Shown here piece after piece: positions 29,601 through 37,258 of a DNA stretch of 64,000 nucleotides. A program made the translations under genes and the position numbers. The first letter of the stretch is position 1, and each line of letters opens with the position of its first letter. The notes beneath the pieces are model-generated. The model had not been told where the DNA came from, did not search any database, and was given only the letters and a program-made list of their open reading frames with translations. Where the stretch lies: NCBI GenBank assembly GCA_002375765.1, contig DFMV01000012.1, forward strand, positions 7,744 through 71,743. Reading direction: 5' to 3'. The DNA is from Rhizobiales bacterium UBA3584. GTDB taxonomy: Bacteria; Pseudomonadota; Alphaproteobacteria; Rhizobiales; Devosiaceae.

Positions 29601-30133
29601 TGGATTTCAACATAGAGCCGGTCGCCAAACACCCGATGAAGAACCGACAGCCGCGCTTCAGCCTGAACGTCCAGCCCGGCGGCCAGGTAGGGATCTATGG
29701 CCCCCTCCGGACCGCCTGTCAGGCAGAGCAGGCCCTGCGCATTATCGACCAGCCAGTCGATATGGATCGCGGTTCGTCCGTCACAGCCTTCCTGATAGGC
29801 TCTCGAGACGAGTTCGGAGAGGTTGGCAAATCCACCGGCATCAGCGGCGATGAGGACGACCGAACCTTTGCCCAGATTGACGCGGTCGGACGGCTTGTCG
29901 GCGTCGGCGCCGAAATCGAGTGCCAACTCGCAGCCGATGATTGGCTGAATGCCCTTGCCAGACGCCTTTTCGGAAAACTCCAGTGCACCGAACAGATTGT
30001 TGGTGTCTGCAATGCCGATGGCGGGCTGTCCGTCCGACTTGGCCAAATCCAGTATGGTGCCAAGCGGCAACGCTCCCTCAAGCAGGGAGAAGGCCGAATG
30101 GACGTGGAGATGGACGAAACCGGGACCGGACAT
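26690..30133 (-). CDS. dnaE: DNA polymerase III alpha subunit
   Basis: The 1147-residue replicative polymerase has an N-terminal PHP domain (FVHLHVHSAFSLLEG), the catalytic palm with PDFDIDFCQERREEVI and AGSLVAYALTITDLDP, and the helix-hairpin-helix and OB-fold (GTLISRQDRRTRKGSTMA) regions at the C-terminus. Length matches DnaE1 rather than the shorter error-prone DnaE2. It is the last gene on this minus-strand run before rpsB. A 32-residue reading frame with SOS-like boxes precedes it on the same strand by 88 bases. Confidence 0.97.
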   Translation of the reverse strand: MSGPGFVHLHVHSAFSLLEGALPLGTILDLAKSDGQPAIGIADTNNLFGALEFSEKASGKGIQPIIGCELALDFGADADKPSDRVNLGKGSVVLIAADAGGFANLSELVSRAYQEGCDGRTAIHIDWLVDNAQGLLCLTGGPEGAIDPYLAAGLDVQAEARLSVLHRVFGDRLYVEIQRHDRALENAVEPRLIDLAYALDLPLVATNEPYFPKQDDYDSHDALLAIAAGSVVAQTERRRLSDQHYFKTREEMIALFSDLPEALENTVEIAQRCSYRPRTHDPILPKFAAADGVGEEEAVAAEGEELARQAREGLKMRLADYGHAPERTTQEYEDRLEFEIKVIRDMKFPGYFLIVADFIKWAKAHNIPVGPGRGSGAGSLVAYALTITDLDPLRYNLLFERFLNPERVSMPDFDIDFCQERREEVIRYVQDKYGYEQVAQIITFGTLQPRAALRDVGRVLQMPYGQVDRICKLVPNNPANPVTLAQAINDEPRLQMMRDEDETVAELLRIAGKLEGLFRHASTHAAGIVIGDRPLQKLLPLYRDPRSDMPVTQYNLKWVEPAGLVKFDFLGLKTLTTIRYAVEMVRETGVELDIDAIPLEDAPTYKLYADGDTYGIFQFESPGMRRALVELKPDRIEDLIAMNALYRPGPMDNIPNFIHRKHGREDVEYPHETLAAVLDETYGIIVYQEQVMQIAQLLSGYSLGEADMLRRAMGKKIKAEMDKQRVRFQEGAIRNGIKKGQADTIFDLLAKFANYGFNKSHAAAYAWVSYQTAYLKTHYPEQFYAASMTLDMAQTDKLSDFRREAQKKGIEVVPPCINRSEVNFSVRDGRILYSLCAVKGVGRNVAEHIVEIRGNRPFKDLADFASRIDPKIINKRTLETLINAGAFDQLNKRREQLVEVIDTIVNTAQRETSGRADGIVDMFASSQPQAITPPEHVAPWSLTERLAREHAAIGFYLSAHPLDDYSELFEKLRVQQWASFERAARNGAVAGRLAGTLISRQDRRTRKGSTMAIMMFSDPSGSFECIAFSEQINDFGRWLEPGKSIVLEVGADSRPDGVRLRLINCEPIDASVEKLGRRMTIFAGNERCLGPIKSQLQPGGEGVVSLVLVRDEGEREYEIELPGQFRLTPQLAGGLKAISGVVDVRLN

Positions 30134-30221
30134 TGTGAGCTACCCGAAGATGCTGGACTGTCTTTGTGCCATTCCAGGCCGCGCGATACCACCTCAAGGG
30201 CGGCTTATGCACAGGCGGGAA

Positions 30222-30320
30222 TCAGACGAGATAGGGCATCATATCGAGATAAACCAGTGTCACGCCACCAAAGGCCGTGAGCGAAACCAGAGCCATGAAA
30301 TCCTTGACGAAATCGAGCAT
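30222..30320 (-). CDS. predicted 32-residue membrane micropeptide upstream of dnaE
   Basis: The frame runs from the ATG at 30320 to a TGA at 30222-30224. It starts MLDFVKDF and ends MMPYLV. A strong ribosome site (GGAGG) precedes the ATG by 5 bases and the codons show the strong G/C third-position bias of the surrounding genes. Residues 9-25 form one hydrophobic stretch, enough for a single membrane helix, flanked by two Asp and a Lys at the N-terminus. It is preceded by a plausible promoter that carries two SOS-like boxes and is followed by dnaE on the same strand. No family is recognised. A small SOS-induced membrane peptide such as Caulobacter SidA is an attractive parallel, not an identification. 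Confidence 0.55.
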   Translation of the reverse strand: MLDFVKDFMALVSLTAFGGVTLVYLDMMPYLV

Positions 30321-30340
30321 GGAAGCCTCCGTTGCACAGT

Positions 30341-30394
30341 GTTTATGGTTTGTTCTTATATATTCTGGTTTTGTTCTTGTCCACAAAGTTCACA
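30341..30394 (-). promoter_or_regulatory. promoter of the micro-ORF with two SOS-like boxes
   Basis: Read on the plus strand, GTTT-N7-GTTC (30341-30355) and ATTC-N7-GTTC (30362-30376) each match 7 of the 8 specified bases of the LexA consensus GTTC-N7-GTTC. They are 21 bases apart, two helical turns. On the minus strand a -35-like TTGTGG lies just upstream and a -10-like TATATA between the boxes, so LexA bound there would block transcription. The boxes are imperfect, so regulation is a hypothesis. Confidence 0.4.
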
Positions 30395-30447
30395 GGCGGA
30401 CGGTGACGGTAGTTAAGAAAGTCTTTCCAGGCAGGTGGTGGCATCAG

Positions 30448-30580
30448 TCATTTAGGCCAGAGGGGAGTATCGACCTTGGGGGCGAATTGGTGAATCGCGC
30501 TCCCGAGGAAACGGCCGCTGTCGACGCTGGCGATGAAGCCGATGCCGTGGTCGAGGACGGCGGTTCCAAAGGGCTTGCTG
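30448..30580 (-). pseudogene. possible C-terminal gene remnant between lolD and the micro-ORF
   Basis: About 43 codons ending with the TGA at 30448-30450 show very strong C/G third-position bias and protein-like content (segments KPFGTAVLDHGIGFIASVDS and HQFAPKVDTPLWPK). No ATG, GTG or well-placed TTG with a ribosome site opens this frame, and the bias fades upstream towards a GC hairpin at 30601-30621. It looks like the tail of a decayed gene. I do not recognise the family. Confidence 0.35.
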
Positions 30581-30600
30581 ATCGTGGAGGGACTGCTGGC

Positions 30601-30621
30601 CCCCGGGAGCCAGGCCCGGGG
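30601..30621 (-). terminator. GC hairpin downstream of lolD
   Basis: A 7-base perfect stem (CCCCGGG at 30601-30607, CCCGGGG at 30615-30621) with a 7-base loop lies 37 bases past the lolD stop. There is no T-run, so it could be a Rho-type or processing structure at the end of the proS-lolC-lolD operon. Confidence 0.4.
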
Positions 30622-30657
30622 TCGCAATGGAGAGCAGACGCGTCTATCAAGTCCGGC

Positions 30658-31344
30658 TCAGAGGGTCGCGGGCTGGATACGGCCTTCGACAATCGTGACG
30701 ATGCGGTCTGCCTTGCGGGCGAGGTCGTGATTGTGCGTGGCGATGATGCAGCCGGCATTTTGCTGGCGGATCAGTTCGGCAAGGGCGGAGAACACAGTAT
30801 CGGAGGTCGCCGGGTCGAGATTGCCGGTGGGCTCGTCGGCCAGAATGAGGCTGGGCCGGTTGGCCGCGGCGCGCGCGATGGCGACACGCTGTTGCTCGCC
30901 GCCCGAAAGCTCGGCCGGCCGGTGCGTGGTGCGGTGACCGATGCCCATGGCATCGAGCAGCGCCTTTGAGCGCTGATCGCCGTCGCGCTGACTTTCGCCG
31001 GCAATAAGTTGCGGCATGGTGACGTTTTCCAGCGCGCTGAATTCGGGAAGCAGGTGGTGGAACTGGTACACATAGCCGATGAGGTGGCGGCGGAGGAGCG
31101 TGCGCTGGCGATCAGCCAGTTTGGCCGTTCGTTCGCCGTCGATATCGACATCTCCGGCCGTTGGACGTTCGAGCAAGCCGCAGATATGAAGCAGAGTGGA
31201 CTTTCCGGCGCCCGACGGAGCGATGAGGGCGATGATTTCGCCCCGACGGACCGTGAGATCGGCCCCCTTGAGAACGTGTACGGCCCCTGCCCCATCGCCA
31301 TAGGTCTGGCGGACATCCTTGAGTTCGAGAAGCACATCACTCAT
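30658..31344 (-). CDS. lolD: Lipoprotein-releasing ABC transporter ATP-binding protein
   Basis: The start is the ATG at 31344 ([16 protein letters not shown]), which overlaps the end of lolC by 8 bases. The 228-residue ATPase shows Walker [12 protein letters not shown]-loop, signature [14 protein letters not shown] and Walker [14 protein letters not shown], all intact. With the permease it extracts outer-membrane lipoproteins from the inner membrane and passes them to LolA. It belongs to the MacB/LolD subfamily by GNLDP and length; the lolC neighbour settles the role. Confidence 0.95.
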   Translation of the reverse strand: MSDVLLELKDVRQTYGDGAGAVHVLKGADLTVRRGEIIALIAPSGAGKSTLLHICGLLERPTAGDVDIDGERTAKLADRQRTLLRRHLIGYVYQFHHLLPEFSALENVTMPQLIAGESQRDGDQRSKALLDAMGIGHRTTHRPAELSGGEQQRVAIARAAANRPSLILADEPTGNLDPATSDTVFSALAELIRQQNAGCIIATHNHDLARKADRIVTIVEGRIQPATL

Positions 31345-32704
31345 AGCGCAGCGCCTCCACCGGATCGTATTGGGCCGCGCGCCAGGCGGGATAGAGCGTA
31401 GCGAGGAAGGACAGTCCGAGCGCCATGACAAGCACCACCGTCACTTCGACCGCATCGACGCGCGAGGGGAGCTGGGAAAGCATGAAGACCTCGGGCGGGA
31501 ACAGCGCCACGCCGATGACGTTCGATACCCAGGCCCTGATGGCTTCGGCGTTGACTGCCAGAACCAGGCCGAGCAGGAAGCCGGCAATGGTTCCGATAAA
31601 GCCGATGGCCGTTCCGGTGATGCAGAAGATGCGCATGATCGAGGACCGTGTGGCGCCCATCGTGCGCAGTACGGCAATATCGGCCCCCTTGTCCTTCACC
31701 AGCATCACGAGGCTGGAGATGATATTGAAAGCGGCGACCAGAACGATCATCGAGAGGATGGTGAACATCACCACACGCTCGACCTGCAGCGCCGAAAAGA
31801 ACGTGGCGTTGCGCCGCTGCCAATCTGTAAAAACCATCGGGCGGCCCGCGGCTTGCTCGAGTTCGAGCTGCATGTCCCAGGTCGCGTCGGGGTCGTTGAG
31901 GAAGACCTCGACCGCAGTCGCTGTATAGATGCGTTCGTAGGTCGCGTCGATTTCCGCGTCGCTGGCCATGATGTCGGGTTCTTCCATGCCGTCACGCAGC
32001 CGGTCCTCGTAGAGGCGGAAATAATTCTGCGCGGCGCGGATGGGCATGAAGATGAACAGGGAATCAAACTCCACCATGCCGACATCGAAGACGACATTGA
32101 CCGGATAGGAACGGATCTGCGGAGTCGAGCCGAGCGGGGTGCGCGGACCGTCGGGGGTGACGATGGTTATCGTGTCGCCCACCGTGACGCCAAGCTGGGA
32201 CGCCATGCGTCCACCGATGGCGACGCCCTGAAGATCATCCCAGTCGTCCCAGCCGCCGGCAATCGCGCTCGAATAAAGCAAAGGCAGCTTTTCGATGTCG
32301 GCGAGCGTCATGCCGCGTACGTTTGCGCCAGTGGAGTTGTAGGTGCCGGTGACGAGTGCCTGTCCCTCAACAAATGCCACTGCGGAAACGACGCCATCGA
32401 CACCCTCCAGCCGATCGCGAACCGCCTCGTAATCGTCAAAGGTCTCTTCGATGGGAAAGGCCGTGAAATGGCCGTTCAGACCCAGAATCTTGGACAGGAG
32501 TTCGTCGCGGAAGCCGTTCATGACGCTCATGACCACGATCAGGGTGGCAACGCCGATGGCGATGCCGATCATGGTCAGGGCAGCAATGACGGAAATGAAC
32601 GCATCGCTGCGGCGTGCCCGCAGGTAGCGGCCGGACACCATCCACTCAAACCGTGAAAACGGGCGCGTTCCCTTTTGCTGCCGGGCGGCGTCGACGGAGG
32701 TCAA
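31337..32704 (-). CDS. lolC: Lipoprotein-releasing ABC transporter permease LolC/E
   Basis: The 455-residue permease begins with a short cytoplasmic stretch ([21 protein letters not shown]) and a first helix at about 40-60. A large periplasmic MacB-like domain (about 65-300) and three C-terminal helices (about 310-440) complete the FtsX topology. A single permease gene suggests one LolC/E-type subunit acting as a homodimer (LolF type), common in alphaproteobacteria. It overlaps the proS stop by 4 bases (ATGA) and lolD by 8. Confidence 0.93.
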   Translation of the reverse strand: MTSVDAARQQKGTRPFSRFEWMVSGRYLRARRSDAFISVIAALTMIGIAIGVATLIVVMSVMNGFRDELLSKILGLNGHFTAFPIEETFDDYEAVRDRLEGVDGVVSAVAFVEGQALVTGTYNSTGANVRGMTLADIEKLPLLYSSAIAGGWDDWDDLQGVAIGGRMASQLGVTVGDTITIVTPDGPRTPLGSTPQIRSYPVNVVFDVGMVEFDSLFIFMPIRAAQNYFRLYEDRLRDGMEEPDIMASDAEIDATYERIYTATAVEVFLNDPDATWDMQLELEQAAGRPMVFTDWQRRNATFFSALQVERVVMFTILSMIVLVAAFNIISSLVMLVKDKGADIAVLRTMGATRSSIMRIFCITGTAIGFIGTIAGFLLGLVLAVNAEAIRAWVSNVIGVALFPPEVFMLSQLPSRVDAVEVTVVLVMALGLSFLATLYPAWRAAQYDPVEALRYE

Positions 32705-34050
32705 GCGTTGTCCCTGCGTTCAGGCTCGATGAGCGCTTTCAGGCGGGAAACCGCGTCTTCGATACCGATGGTTTCGCGTTCGCCAGACTTGCGGTGCTTG
32801 ATTTCAACCTCGCCCGAAGCGAGTCCGCGCGGGCCGACGATAAGCTGGAAGGGAATGCCGATAAGGTCCGATGTTGCGAACTTCTGGCCGGCCCCCGTGG
32901 AGCGGTCGTCATAGAGCGCGTCGATGCCGGCGGCCTGCAGCTGGCTATAGAGCTTTTCATTGGCCGCGTCGCATTCAGCATCGCCGGATTTGAGATTGAT
33001 GAGGGTAACCTCAAAGGGTGCGACCGAGACGGGCCAGATGATGCCGCTTTCATCGTGGCTGGCTTCGATGATGGCCGGTACGAGCCGGGTCAGTCCGATG
33101 CCGTACGAGCCCATGTGGACTGCAACGTCCTTGCCGTCCGACCCCGTAACCTTGGCGCCCATGGGATCGGAATATTTGGTGCCGAAATAAAAGACCTGGC
33201 CCACCTCGATGCCGCGGGCAGCGATCCGCTTGTCCTCCGGCACTTTTGCGGCGAAATCGGCTTCGTCGTGCATGTCTTCAGTGGCGGCATAGAGCGAGGT
33301 CCAATCGGCGACGATGCCGGAAAGATCGCTCATGAAGTCCGTGTCGGCGGAGGGAATCGGCTTGTCGAGCATGTCGGCATGGCAGAACACGCCGCTTTCG
33401 CCAGTATCGGCCAGCACGATGAACTCATGGGAGAGATCGCCGCCGATAGGGCCGGTTTCGGCTCGCATCGGGATTGCCGTCAGGCCCATACGCCAATAGG
33501 TGCGCAGATAGGCCACGAACATGCGGTTGTAGGCCTTGACGGCCTCGTCCTTGTCCAGATCGAAGGAATAGGCGTCCTTCATGAGGAATTCGCGGGAGCG
33601 CATGGTGCCAAAGCGCGGGCGGATCTCGTCGCGGAACTTCCACTGGATGTGATAGAGATTGAGCGGCAGATCCTTGTAGGACCGCACATATGAGCGGAAG
33701 ATGTCGGTGATCATCTCCTCATTGGTCGGACCGTAGAGCATGTCGCGCTCGTGACGGTCCTGCATGCGCAGCATTTCCTTGCCGTAATCCTCGTAGCGCC
33801 CGGATTCGCGCCACAGATCGGCAGACTGCAGCGTGGGCATGAGGAGTTCGATGGCCCCTGCCCGACTCTGCTCTTCCTCAATGATCTGCTGGATCTTGCG
33901 CAGCACCTTGTAGCCCAGAGGCAGCCAGGCATACATGCCGGCCCCCTGCTGGGAAATCATGCCGGCGCGCAGCATCAGACGGTGAGAGATGATTTCCGCC
34001 TCTTTGGGCGTCTCTTTGAGGACGGGCAGGAAATAGCGGGAAAGGCGCAT
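32701..34050 (-). CDS. proS: Proline-tRNA ligase
   Basis: The 449-residue class II synthetase is the compact type without the editing insertion found in the 570-residue E. coli enzyme. N-terminal [19 protein letters not shown], motif 2 [25 protein letters not shown] sequence, and [16 protein letters not shown] near the C-terminal catalytic region are clear. It begins the minus-strand operon proS-lolC-lolD. Its upstream region holds palindromes shared with a divergent predicted small RNA. Confidence 0.96.
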   Translation of the reverse strand: MRLSRYFLPVLKETPKEAEIISHRLMLRAGMISQQGAGMYAWLPLGYKVLRKIQQIIEEEQSRAGAIELLMPTLQSADLWRESGRYEDYGKEMLRMQDRHERDMLYGPTNEEMITDIFRSYVRSYKDLPLNLYHIQWKFRDEIRPRFGTMRSREFLMKDAYSFDLDKDEAVKAYNRMFVAYLRTYWRMGLTAIPMRAETGPIGGDLSHEFIVLADTGESGVFCHADMLDKPIPSADTDFMSDLSGIVADWTSLYAATEDMHDEADFAAKVPEDKRIAARGIEVGQVFYFGTKYSDPMGAKVTGSDGKDVAVHMGSYGIGLTRLVPAIIEASHDESGIIWPVSVAPFEVTLINLKSGDAECDAANEKLYSQLQAAGIDALYDDRSTGAGQKFATSDLIGIPFQLIVGPRGLASGEVEIKHRKSGERETIGIEDAVSRLKALIEPERRDNA

Positions 34051-34176
34051 GAGAACTCCGATTTGCCGGGAACCGACTCAAGGGCTCAATACCGGGCTGC
34101 GCAATCAAGCGCAAGGAACGGTAAAAAGGCAAGTCCGGGAGGGTGAAACGGCTTTCCTGTCCGTTTTTTGTCATCG

Positions 34177-34214
34177 CGCGACAATTCGCAAATTTTCCGC
34201 TTGTCGCGACAATT
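34177..34214. promoter_or_regulatory. repeated CGCGACAATT element with TTGTCGCGACAA palindrome
   Basis: The decamer CGCGACAATT occurs twice, at 34177-34186 and 34205-34214, 28 bases apart. The second copy lies within the perfect 12-base palindrome TTGTCGCGACAA (34201-34212), which abuts the -35 box of the predicted small-RNA promoter. It sits 127-164 bases upstream of proS on the other strand, so it may regulate either direction. The regulator is unknown. Confidence 0.4.
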
Positions 34215-34243
34215 TGTCCTTGGTAGGGTCCGCGCCATATAAA
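34214..34243 (+). promoter_or_regulatory. predicted promoter of a small RNA
   Basis: A -35-like TTGTCC (34214-34219) and -10-like TATAAA (34238-34243) are separated by 18 bases, which would start transcription near 34250. No plus-strand gene follows, only a terminator 100 bases on. Confidence 0.5.
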
Positions 34244-34249
34244 GAGAGG

Positions 34250-34377
34250 CGGGTACAATCCGCCGACGCTGACAACGTCAAGGGAGGAGCACTGGCCGCC
34301 CGATCTGTGCGCTGTAAGACCAGTGGATTGTCGCGAAACTTTAATTAAATGCAGGGCCTTAGCCCTGCATTTTTTTG
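34250..34377 (+). ncRNA. predicted small RNA between proS and the DUF1467 gene
   Basis: The about 128-base interval is bounded by the promoter above and by a strong intrinsic terminator (34347-34377). It lies on the strand opposite both neighbours and contains no convincing reading frame; a GTG-started frame of 13 codons (from 34301) is the longest with any start and its GGGAGGAG element is badly spaced. It also carries GGGAGGAG near 34281, which could pair with pyrimidine-rich stretches. I cannot match it to a named RNA family. Confidence 0.5.
34347..34377 (+). terminator. Rho-independent terminator
   Basis: The stem AATGCAGGGC/GCCCTGCATT with a four-base CTTA loop is followed on the plus strand by TTTTTTTG. 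There is no plus-strand protein gene upstream, so it most likely ends a small RNA. It could also serve antisense as the boundary before proS transcription, but the T-run favours the plus strand. Confidence 0.8.
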
Positions 34378-34415
34378 TTCTGCGTTAATTGGGGAATTGT
34401 GGCCGGCGGAGCAGT

Positions 34416-34661
34416 TCAGCTCCAGTATTCCTGCAGCCACGGGTTGGACATTCCCCAAAAGATAAGGACTGTGAGGACCGCGGAAATGAGCGTCGTGGCA
34501 AGCGCCTTCTGCCAGAGATGAGCCTTGATCGGTGCCCCCGGATCGGTGCCGTCTGTCACCTCCCCGTCTTCGTGCTGGCCGCGCACGCCGAATGGCAGAA
34601 CGGCGAAAAGCACTATCCACCAGACCACGAAATAGATCGCTACATAGGTAAAGGGCTGCAT
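34416..34661 (-). CDS. DUF1467 family small membrane protein
   Basis: The 81-residue protein has two membrane helices (about 5-25 and 52-72) joined by an acidic loop (HEDGEVTDGTDPGAP). Segments YFVVWWIVLFAVLPFGVR and HLWQKALATT are typical of DUF1467, a family confined to alphaproteobacteria and often found between the RNase J and proS genes, as here. Function is unknown. It starts 8 bases after the rnj stop and is probably cotranscribed with rnj. Confidence 0.85.
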   Translation of the reverse strand: MQPFTYVAIYFVVWWIVLFAVLPFGVRGQHEDGEVTDGTDPGAPIKAHLWQKALATTLISAVLTVLIFWGMSNPWLQEYWS

Positions 34662-34669
34662 TATCTAAG

Positions 34670-36352
34670 CTACACCTTATGAACGAACACCTTGACGATG
34701 GGCTTGCGGCCCCATGCGGCGTTGAGCTCGGACCGCACGGCGCGGCGGATTGCTTCGGCAAAGCGCCCTGTATCGGCCCGACGCTTTTCGGGAAAGCTCT
34801 TGATTGCTCCCCGTGCCGCCGACTGGGCGACAGCGCTGAGCGGATCATCATCGTCTGCCAGATCGGGAAGTCCGTCCAGATCAAATTCGGGACCTGAGAC
34901 GATCTGCCCCCTTCCGTTGACCACCAGACTAACGATGGCGACACCACCGAATGCCAGCCTCCGGCGGTCGCGCACGTTCGATTCCTCGGGCGTGCACAGG
35001 AGGTTTCCATCAAGATAGAGAATGCCGGTACGCACTTCGCCACGGTGATGCTTGGTGTTGGGGAAGAGCTGGACCATGTCGCCATTGCGGATCGACAGAA
35101 CGGTCTTGATGCCCTTTTCGCGCCCGAAAGCGGCGTGGGCCTCCAGGTGCATGGGCTCGCCGTGGACCGGGATGAGGATATCGGGCTTGAGCCAATCGTA
35201 GAGCTGGGCCAGTTCGTGCCGTCGCGGATGGCCGGACACGTGGATCATTTCGTCGCGACCGGTGACGGTCTGGACACCCTTGTCGACGAGCTTGTTCAGG
35301 ATGTCCTGCACGGCCTTTTCATTGCCGGGAATGGCCCAGGAGGAAAAGATCGCCATATCGCCCGGCGATAGATCGATTACCGGATGGGAACCATCGGCAA
35401 TGCGCGCCATCGCTGCACGGGATTCGCCCTGGCTGCCCGTGGCGATGAGAACGACCTTGTCGCGCGGCAGGTAGCCGTAGGCGTCCTGATCGAGAAATTC
35501 AGGCACGCCTTCCATCAAGCCCAGTTCGCGGGCAATCCCGGCGATGCGATGCACCGCCCTGCCCGCTGCGACGACCTGGCGGTCGGCCTTCGCGGCGGCG
35601 CGGGCGATGGAAATCATGCGGCCGAGATTGGAGGCAAAGATGGTGACGGCGACGCGGTTTTTGGCCGTTGCGATCAGGCGCTCGAGATTGACGCCCACCT
35701 CGGTTTCCGAGGGGCTGTCACCCTCTTTCATCGCATTGGTGGAATCGCAGATCAGGGCGAGCGGCTTTCCGTCCGAGCCGATTTCCTTGAGGCGTTTGAT
35801 GTTGGTTGGCGGCGTGCCGATGGGGGACGGATCGATCTTCCAGTCCCCGGTATGGATGACGCGGCCGGCGGGCGTTTCGATCAATAGCGCGTTGGATTCG
35901 GGGATCGAGTGGGAAACCTCGATGGGCTCGACCTTGAAGGGGCCGACCTGAAAGGGAACGCCGGGTGTAAAGATCTGGACTTCGACATCGTCCTCGATGT
36001 TGTTCGATATCCGCTTAGCCTTGAGCATGGCGGCGCCGAAACGACCGGCGAAGACGGGCTTGTCGAAAGCCGGCCAGATATCGAGGATAGCGCCGTAGTG
36101 ATCTTCGTGAGCGTGGGTGAGGACCAGCCCGACAACGTTGTCGCTCTCTTCCTCGAGAAAAGAGGGGTCGGGCATCACCAATTCGATGCCAGGAAGCTCG
36201 GGGCCGCCGAAGCTGACGCCACAGTCGACCACGAGCCATTTGCGATCGTCGGCGGGGCCAAAGCCGTAAAGCCCCATATTCATGCCGATCTCGCCGACGC
36301 CCCCGAGCGGCAGGAAGACCATTTCGTCCTGACCGGACTGCTTTTTCGCCAT
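34670..36352 (-). CDS. rnj: Ribonuclease J
   Basis: The 560-residue beta-CASP metallo-beta-lactamase nuclease shows the metal site LTHAHEDHYGAI near residue 78, HTGDWKIDPSP, a beta-CASP domain with FASNLGRM and ATGSQGESRAAMAR, and SGHPRRHELAQLYDW-type sequence. It works as a 5'-to-3' exonuclease and endonuclease in mRNA decay and rRNA maturation. The ATG at 36352 (MAKKQSGQDEM) was chosen by homology; it lacks a good ribosome site. A GTG at 36382 lies one base after AAAGGG, too close to be convincing. It follows birA by 61 bases. Confidence 0.93.
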   Translation of the reverse strand: MAKKQSGQDEMVFLPLGGVGEIGMNMGLYGFGPADDRKWLVVDCGVSFGGPELPGIELVMPDPSFLEEESDNVVGLVLTHAHEDHYGAILDIWPAFDKPVFAGRFGAAMLKAKRISNNIEDDVEVQIFTPGVPFQVGPFKVEPIEVSHSIPESNALLIETPAGRVIHTGDWKIDPSPIGTPPTNIKRLKEIGSDGKPLALICDSTNAMKEGDSPSETEVGVNLERLIATAKNRVAVTIFASNLGRMISIARAAAKADRQVVAAGRAVHRIAGIARELGLMEGVPEFLDQDAYGYLPRDKVVLIATGSQGESRAAMARIADGSHPVIDLSPGDMAIFSSWAIPGNEKAVQDILNKLVDKGVQTVTGRDEMIHVSGHPRRHELAQLYDWLKPDILIPVHGEPMHLEAHAAFGREKGIKTVLSIRNGDMVQLFPNTKHHRGEVRTGILYLDGNLLCTPEESNVRDRRRLAFGGVAIVSLVVNGRGQIVSGPEFDLDGLPDLADDDDPLSAVAQSAARGAIKSFPEKRRADTGRFAEAIRRAVRSELNAAWGRKPIVKVFVHKV

Positions 36353-36413
36353 AGGTTCATTGCGCGACCGGATTGCGGTCACGCCCTTTCAATAATGATC
36401 GGCAATCGCCCTC

Positions 36414-37247
36414 TCAGCGCAGCGTTGCCGTGGTTCCAAAATGGACGTCGCCCGCTGCTATGGCGATACGATGTCCCTCGTCGTCGCGGACAATCAGATG
36501 GCCCGCATCATCAATTGTTTCGAATATGCCGCGCAGCACGCCATCAGGGCGCTGGACGGCCACCTCGGCACCGATCCCGGCGGCGCTTTCGCGCCAGCGG
36601 CGGATGATCTGGCCAGTGCCGGCTCCGTTGTTCCAAATCTCGTAACACTCGACCCAGCTTTCGGCCAGTGCCTCAAAAACGGCAGGCGCATCAAAAGGTG
36701 TTCCGAGCGCCTTCAACGACGTGGCGGGATAAGGCAGGCCCTCGGGCGCCGCGACAACGTTGACCCCTATGCCAATGACAATGGCCGCGCGGCCGTCGGG
36801 GCGCTTTTGGGCCTCGAGCAGGATGCCGGCCAGCTTGGCGCCATCGGCGAGGACGTCGTTGGGCCATTTCAGGGCAATGCGGGCGCGTGCGTCACCAGCG
36901 GTGCCGTCAGCACCATCGATACCGTTTCGGATCGCGGCTGCGGGCATCAGGCGGGCCAGAGCGGTGTTAAGCGCCACGCCGGCGACGAACCCGAGACCCG
37001 CCAATCCGGCGGGGGGAGCGTCTGGCACCAGCATCAGCGAGGCGGCGAGATTGCCGTGGGGGCTTTCCCACGCGCGGCCGCGGCGCCCCCTGCCCTCGGT
37101 TTGCTGGAGGGCGGCGTACCAGATCTTTCCCGCATCGCCCGCCATGGCGGCTTTCATGGCCTCGGCGTTGGTCGAACCTACGCTGTCAAAGCCGATTACA
37201 CGATAACCGGCTTTAACGGCGCTTTTGGGAAGAGGAAAGGCGACCAC
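36414..37247 (-). CDS. birA: Biotin-[acetyl-CoA carboxylase] ligase
   Basis: The 277-residue enzyme has the biotin-protein-ligase core: STNAEAM, the nucleotide/biotin loop GRGRRGRAWESPHGNL, KWPNDVL and IVIGIGVNVV. The N-terminal repressor helix-turn-helix of E. coli BirA is absent, so this is a monofunctional ligase. The GTG at 37247 is preceded by AGGG. It lies 11 bases after the nuoN stop, the standard alphaproteobacterial arrangement, and is probably read through from the nuo operon. Confidence 0.93.
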   Translation of the reverse strand: MVAFPLPKSAVKAGYRVIGFDSVGSTNAEAMKAAMAGDAGKIWYAALQQTEGRGRRGRAWESPHGNLAASLMLVPDAPPAGLAGLGFVAGVALNTALARLMPAAAIRNGIDGADGTAGDARARIALKWPNDVLADGAKLAGILLEAQKRPDGRAAIVIGIGVNVVAAPEGLPYPATSLKALGTPFDAPAVFEALAESWVECYEIWNNGAGTGQIIRRWRESAAGIGAEVAVQRPDGVLRGIFETIDDAGHLIVRDDEGHRIAIAAGDVHFGTTATLR

Positions 37248-37258
37248 CCGGCCCTGCT

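Noticed and set aside
27206..30280. 1024-codon open frame on the plus strand opposite dnaE
   Set aside because: It is antisense to an intact, motif-rich dnaE and its translation has no family features. Long antisense frames are common in high-GC genes.
30388..30391. A third GTTC upstream of the micro-ORF as part of an SOS box
   Set aside because: The spacing to the preceding GTTC is 11 bases, not the required 7.
31319..32656. 445-codon open frame opposite lolC
   Set aside because: Same explanation: it is antisense to a membrane protein gene with intact start, stop and operon overlaps.
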